A DNA stretch of 6,471 nt from Paracoccaceae bacterium (GTDB lineage Bacteria; Pseudomonadota; Alphaproteobacteria; Rhodobacterales; Rhodobacteraceae). The DNA lies in assembly GCA_026982255.1 (NCBI GenBank), contig JALSHL010000017.1:1-6471 (forward strand), in the 5' to 3' direction. How positions within the stretch are numbered: position 1 is the stretch's first letter; the number at the start of each line of letters is the position of its first letter. The notes beneath the pieces were generated by a model. The model did not search any database, was not told where the DNA came from, and was given only the letters and a program-made list of their open reading frames with translations. Position numbers and translations under genes: made by a program. Of the stretch, positions 6,019 through 6,471 are shown piece after piece.

Positions 6019-6471
6019 CTATTCGCGCGCAACCGCAACGATTCTATCATGACCGCTCAAATCTTTAGAAACCGTTACCGCACCAAAACCCGCCGCACGG
6101 AAGATTTCCGAAACCGCATCGCCCTGCCGGTAACCGATTTCGAACAAGGCCAGCCCGCCCTCGTCCAGATAGTTTTCCAGCCCCGCTGCAATAATACGAT
6201 AGGCTTCCAGCCCGTCACCCCCCGGGGTCAGCGCCAGAAACGGCTCCCAGTTGCGCACATCCGGCGACAGGCTCCCCATTTCCTCCAGCGAGATATAGGG
6301 CGGGTTGCAAACGATCAGATCGAAGGTTCCGCCCACCTGCTCGAACCAGTCGGATTCGGCAAACTGTATACGCTCCGCCACCCCGTGTTCCAGCGCGTTT
6401 TCCGCCGCGATCTCCAGTGCCGGCGTGCTGATATCGGTGGCAATCACCCGTGCTTCCGGCCACTCCGCCGC
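6019..6471 (-). CDS. prmC: PrmC, release factor glutamine methyltransferase (N-terminus beyond the right edge)
   Basis: PrmC uses S-adenosylmethionine to methylate the glutamine of the GGQ loop in peptide-chain release factors, which raises termination efficiency. The last 150 residues are visible. The frame is open to base 6471, with AAEWPEAR preceding the GTG at 6447, so that GTG is an internal valine and not the start. Seen here are the acidic end of the SAM-binding strand (VIATDIS), DWFEQVGGTFDLIVCNPPYI with the catalytic, glutamine-binding NPPY motif, the LTPGGDGLEAYRII segment typical of PrmC, and the final strands (LALFEIGYRQGDAV, GHDRIVAVARE). SAM motif I and the N-terminal helical substrate domain are outside the window. 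In Rhodobacterales prmC commonly follows prfA; that gene would lie to the right. The stop is TAG at 6019-6021. Confidence 0.95.
   Translation of the reverse strand, partial: AAEWPEARVIATDISTPALEIAAENALEHGVAERIQFAESDWFEQVGGTFDLIVCNPPYISLEEMGSLSPDVRNWEPFLALTPGGDGLEAYRIIAAGLENYLDEGGLALFEIGYRQGDAVSEIFRAAGFGAVTVSKDLSGHDRIVAVARE

Noticed and set aside
6001..6030. Possible terminator after prmC (T-run in minus-strand ATTTTTG)
   Set aside because: Only a 3-4 bp stem can be drawn before the T-run, too weak to call.
6445..6447. GTG at 6447 as the start of a short methyltransferase gene
   Set aside because: The frame stays open to the window edge with PrmC-like residues, and the SAM-binding motif I and helical domain would be missing if translation began here.

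Overview
This window is a chromosomal housekeeping segment from an alphaproteobacterium, most likely a member of the Rhodobacterales (Rhodobacteraceae). Three things point there: the GC-rich coding sequence, the gene order lptG-lptD-surA-pdxA-rsmA, and a DUF4167 protein (an alphaproteobacterial family) downstream of prmC. The assignment rests on remembered gene order and protein motifs; no database search was run.

Left block, bases 1-5277, all on the plus strand: the last 25 codons of lptG, then complete lptD, surA, pdxA and rsmA. Three of the four junctions are 4-base ATGA overlaps. The only real gap is 21 bases between lptD and surA, and it carries a good ribosome binding site. This reads as one translationally coupled operon. 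Its first half is outer-membrane biogenesis: LptG is the inner-membrane LPS permease subunit, LptD the outer-membrane LPS translocon, and SurA the periplasmic chaperone that helps fold barrels such as LptD. Its second half is vitamin B6 synthesis (PdxA) and 16S rRNA dimethylation (RsmA). E. coli keeps the same lptD-surA-pdxA-rsmA core.

Right block, bases 5281-6471, all on the minus strand: prmC (release-factor glutamine methyltransferase), whose N-terminal part lies beyond the right edge, followed by a DUF4167 gene that converges on rsmA with only 3 bases between the two stop codons. The 213 bases between prmC and the DUF4167 gene hold a plausible sigma-70-type promoter and, just downstream of it, an 8-bp perfect inverted repeat that would lie in the 5' leader. 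A possible 32-codon leader ORF starts in the loop of that repeat.

No mobile element, CRISPR array, tRNA, rRNA or prophage signal was seen, and all genes look intact. The only unexplained structure is the leader of the DUF4167 gene. The rest is ordinary, so the findings carry modest scores.
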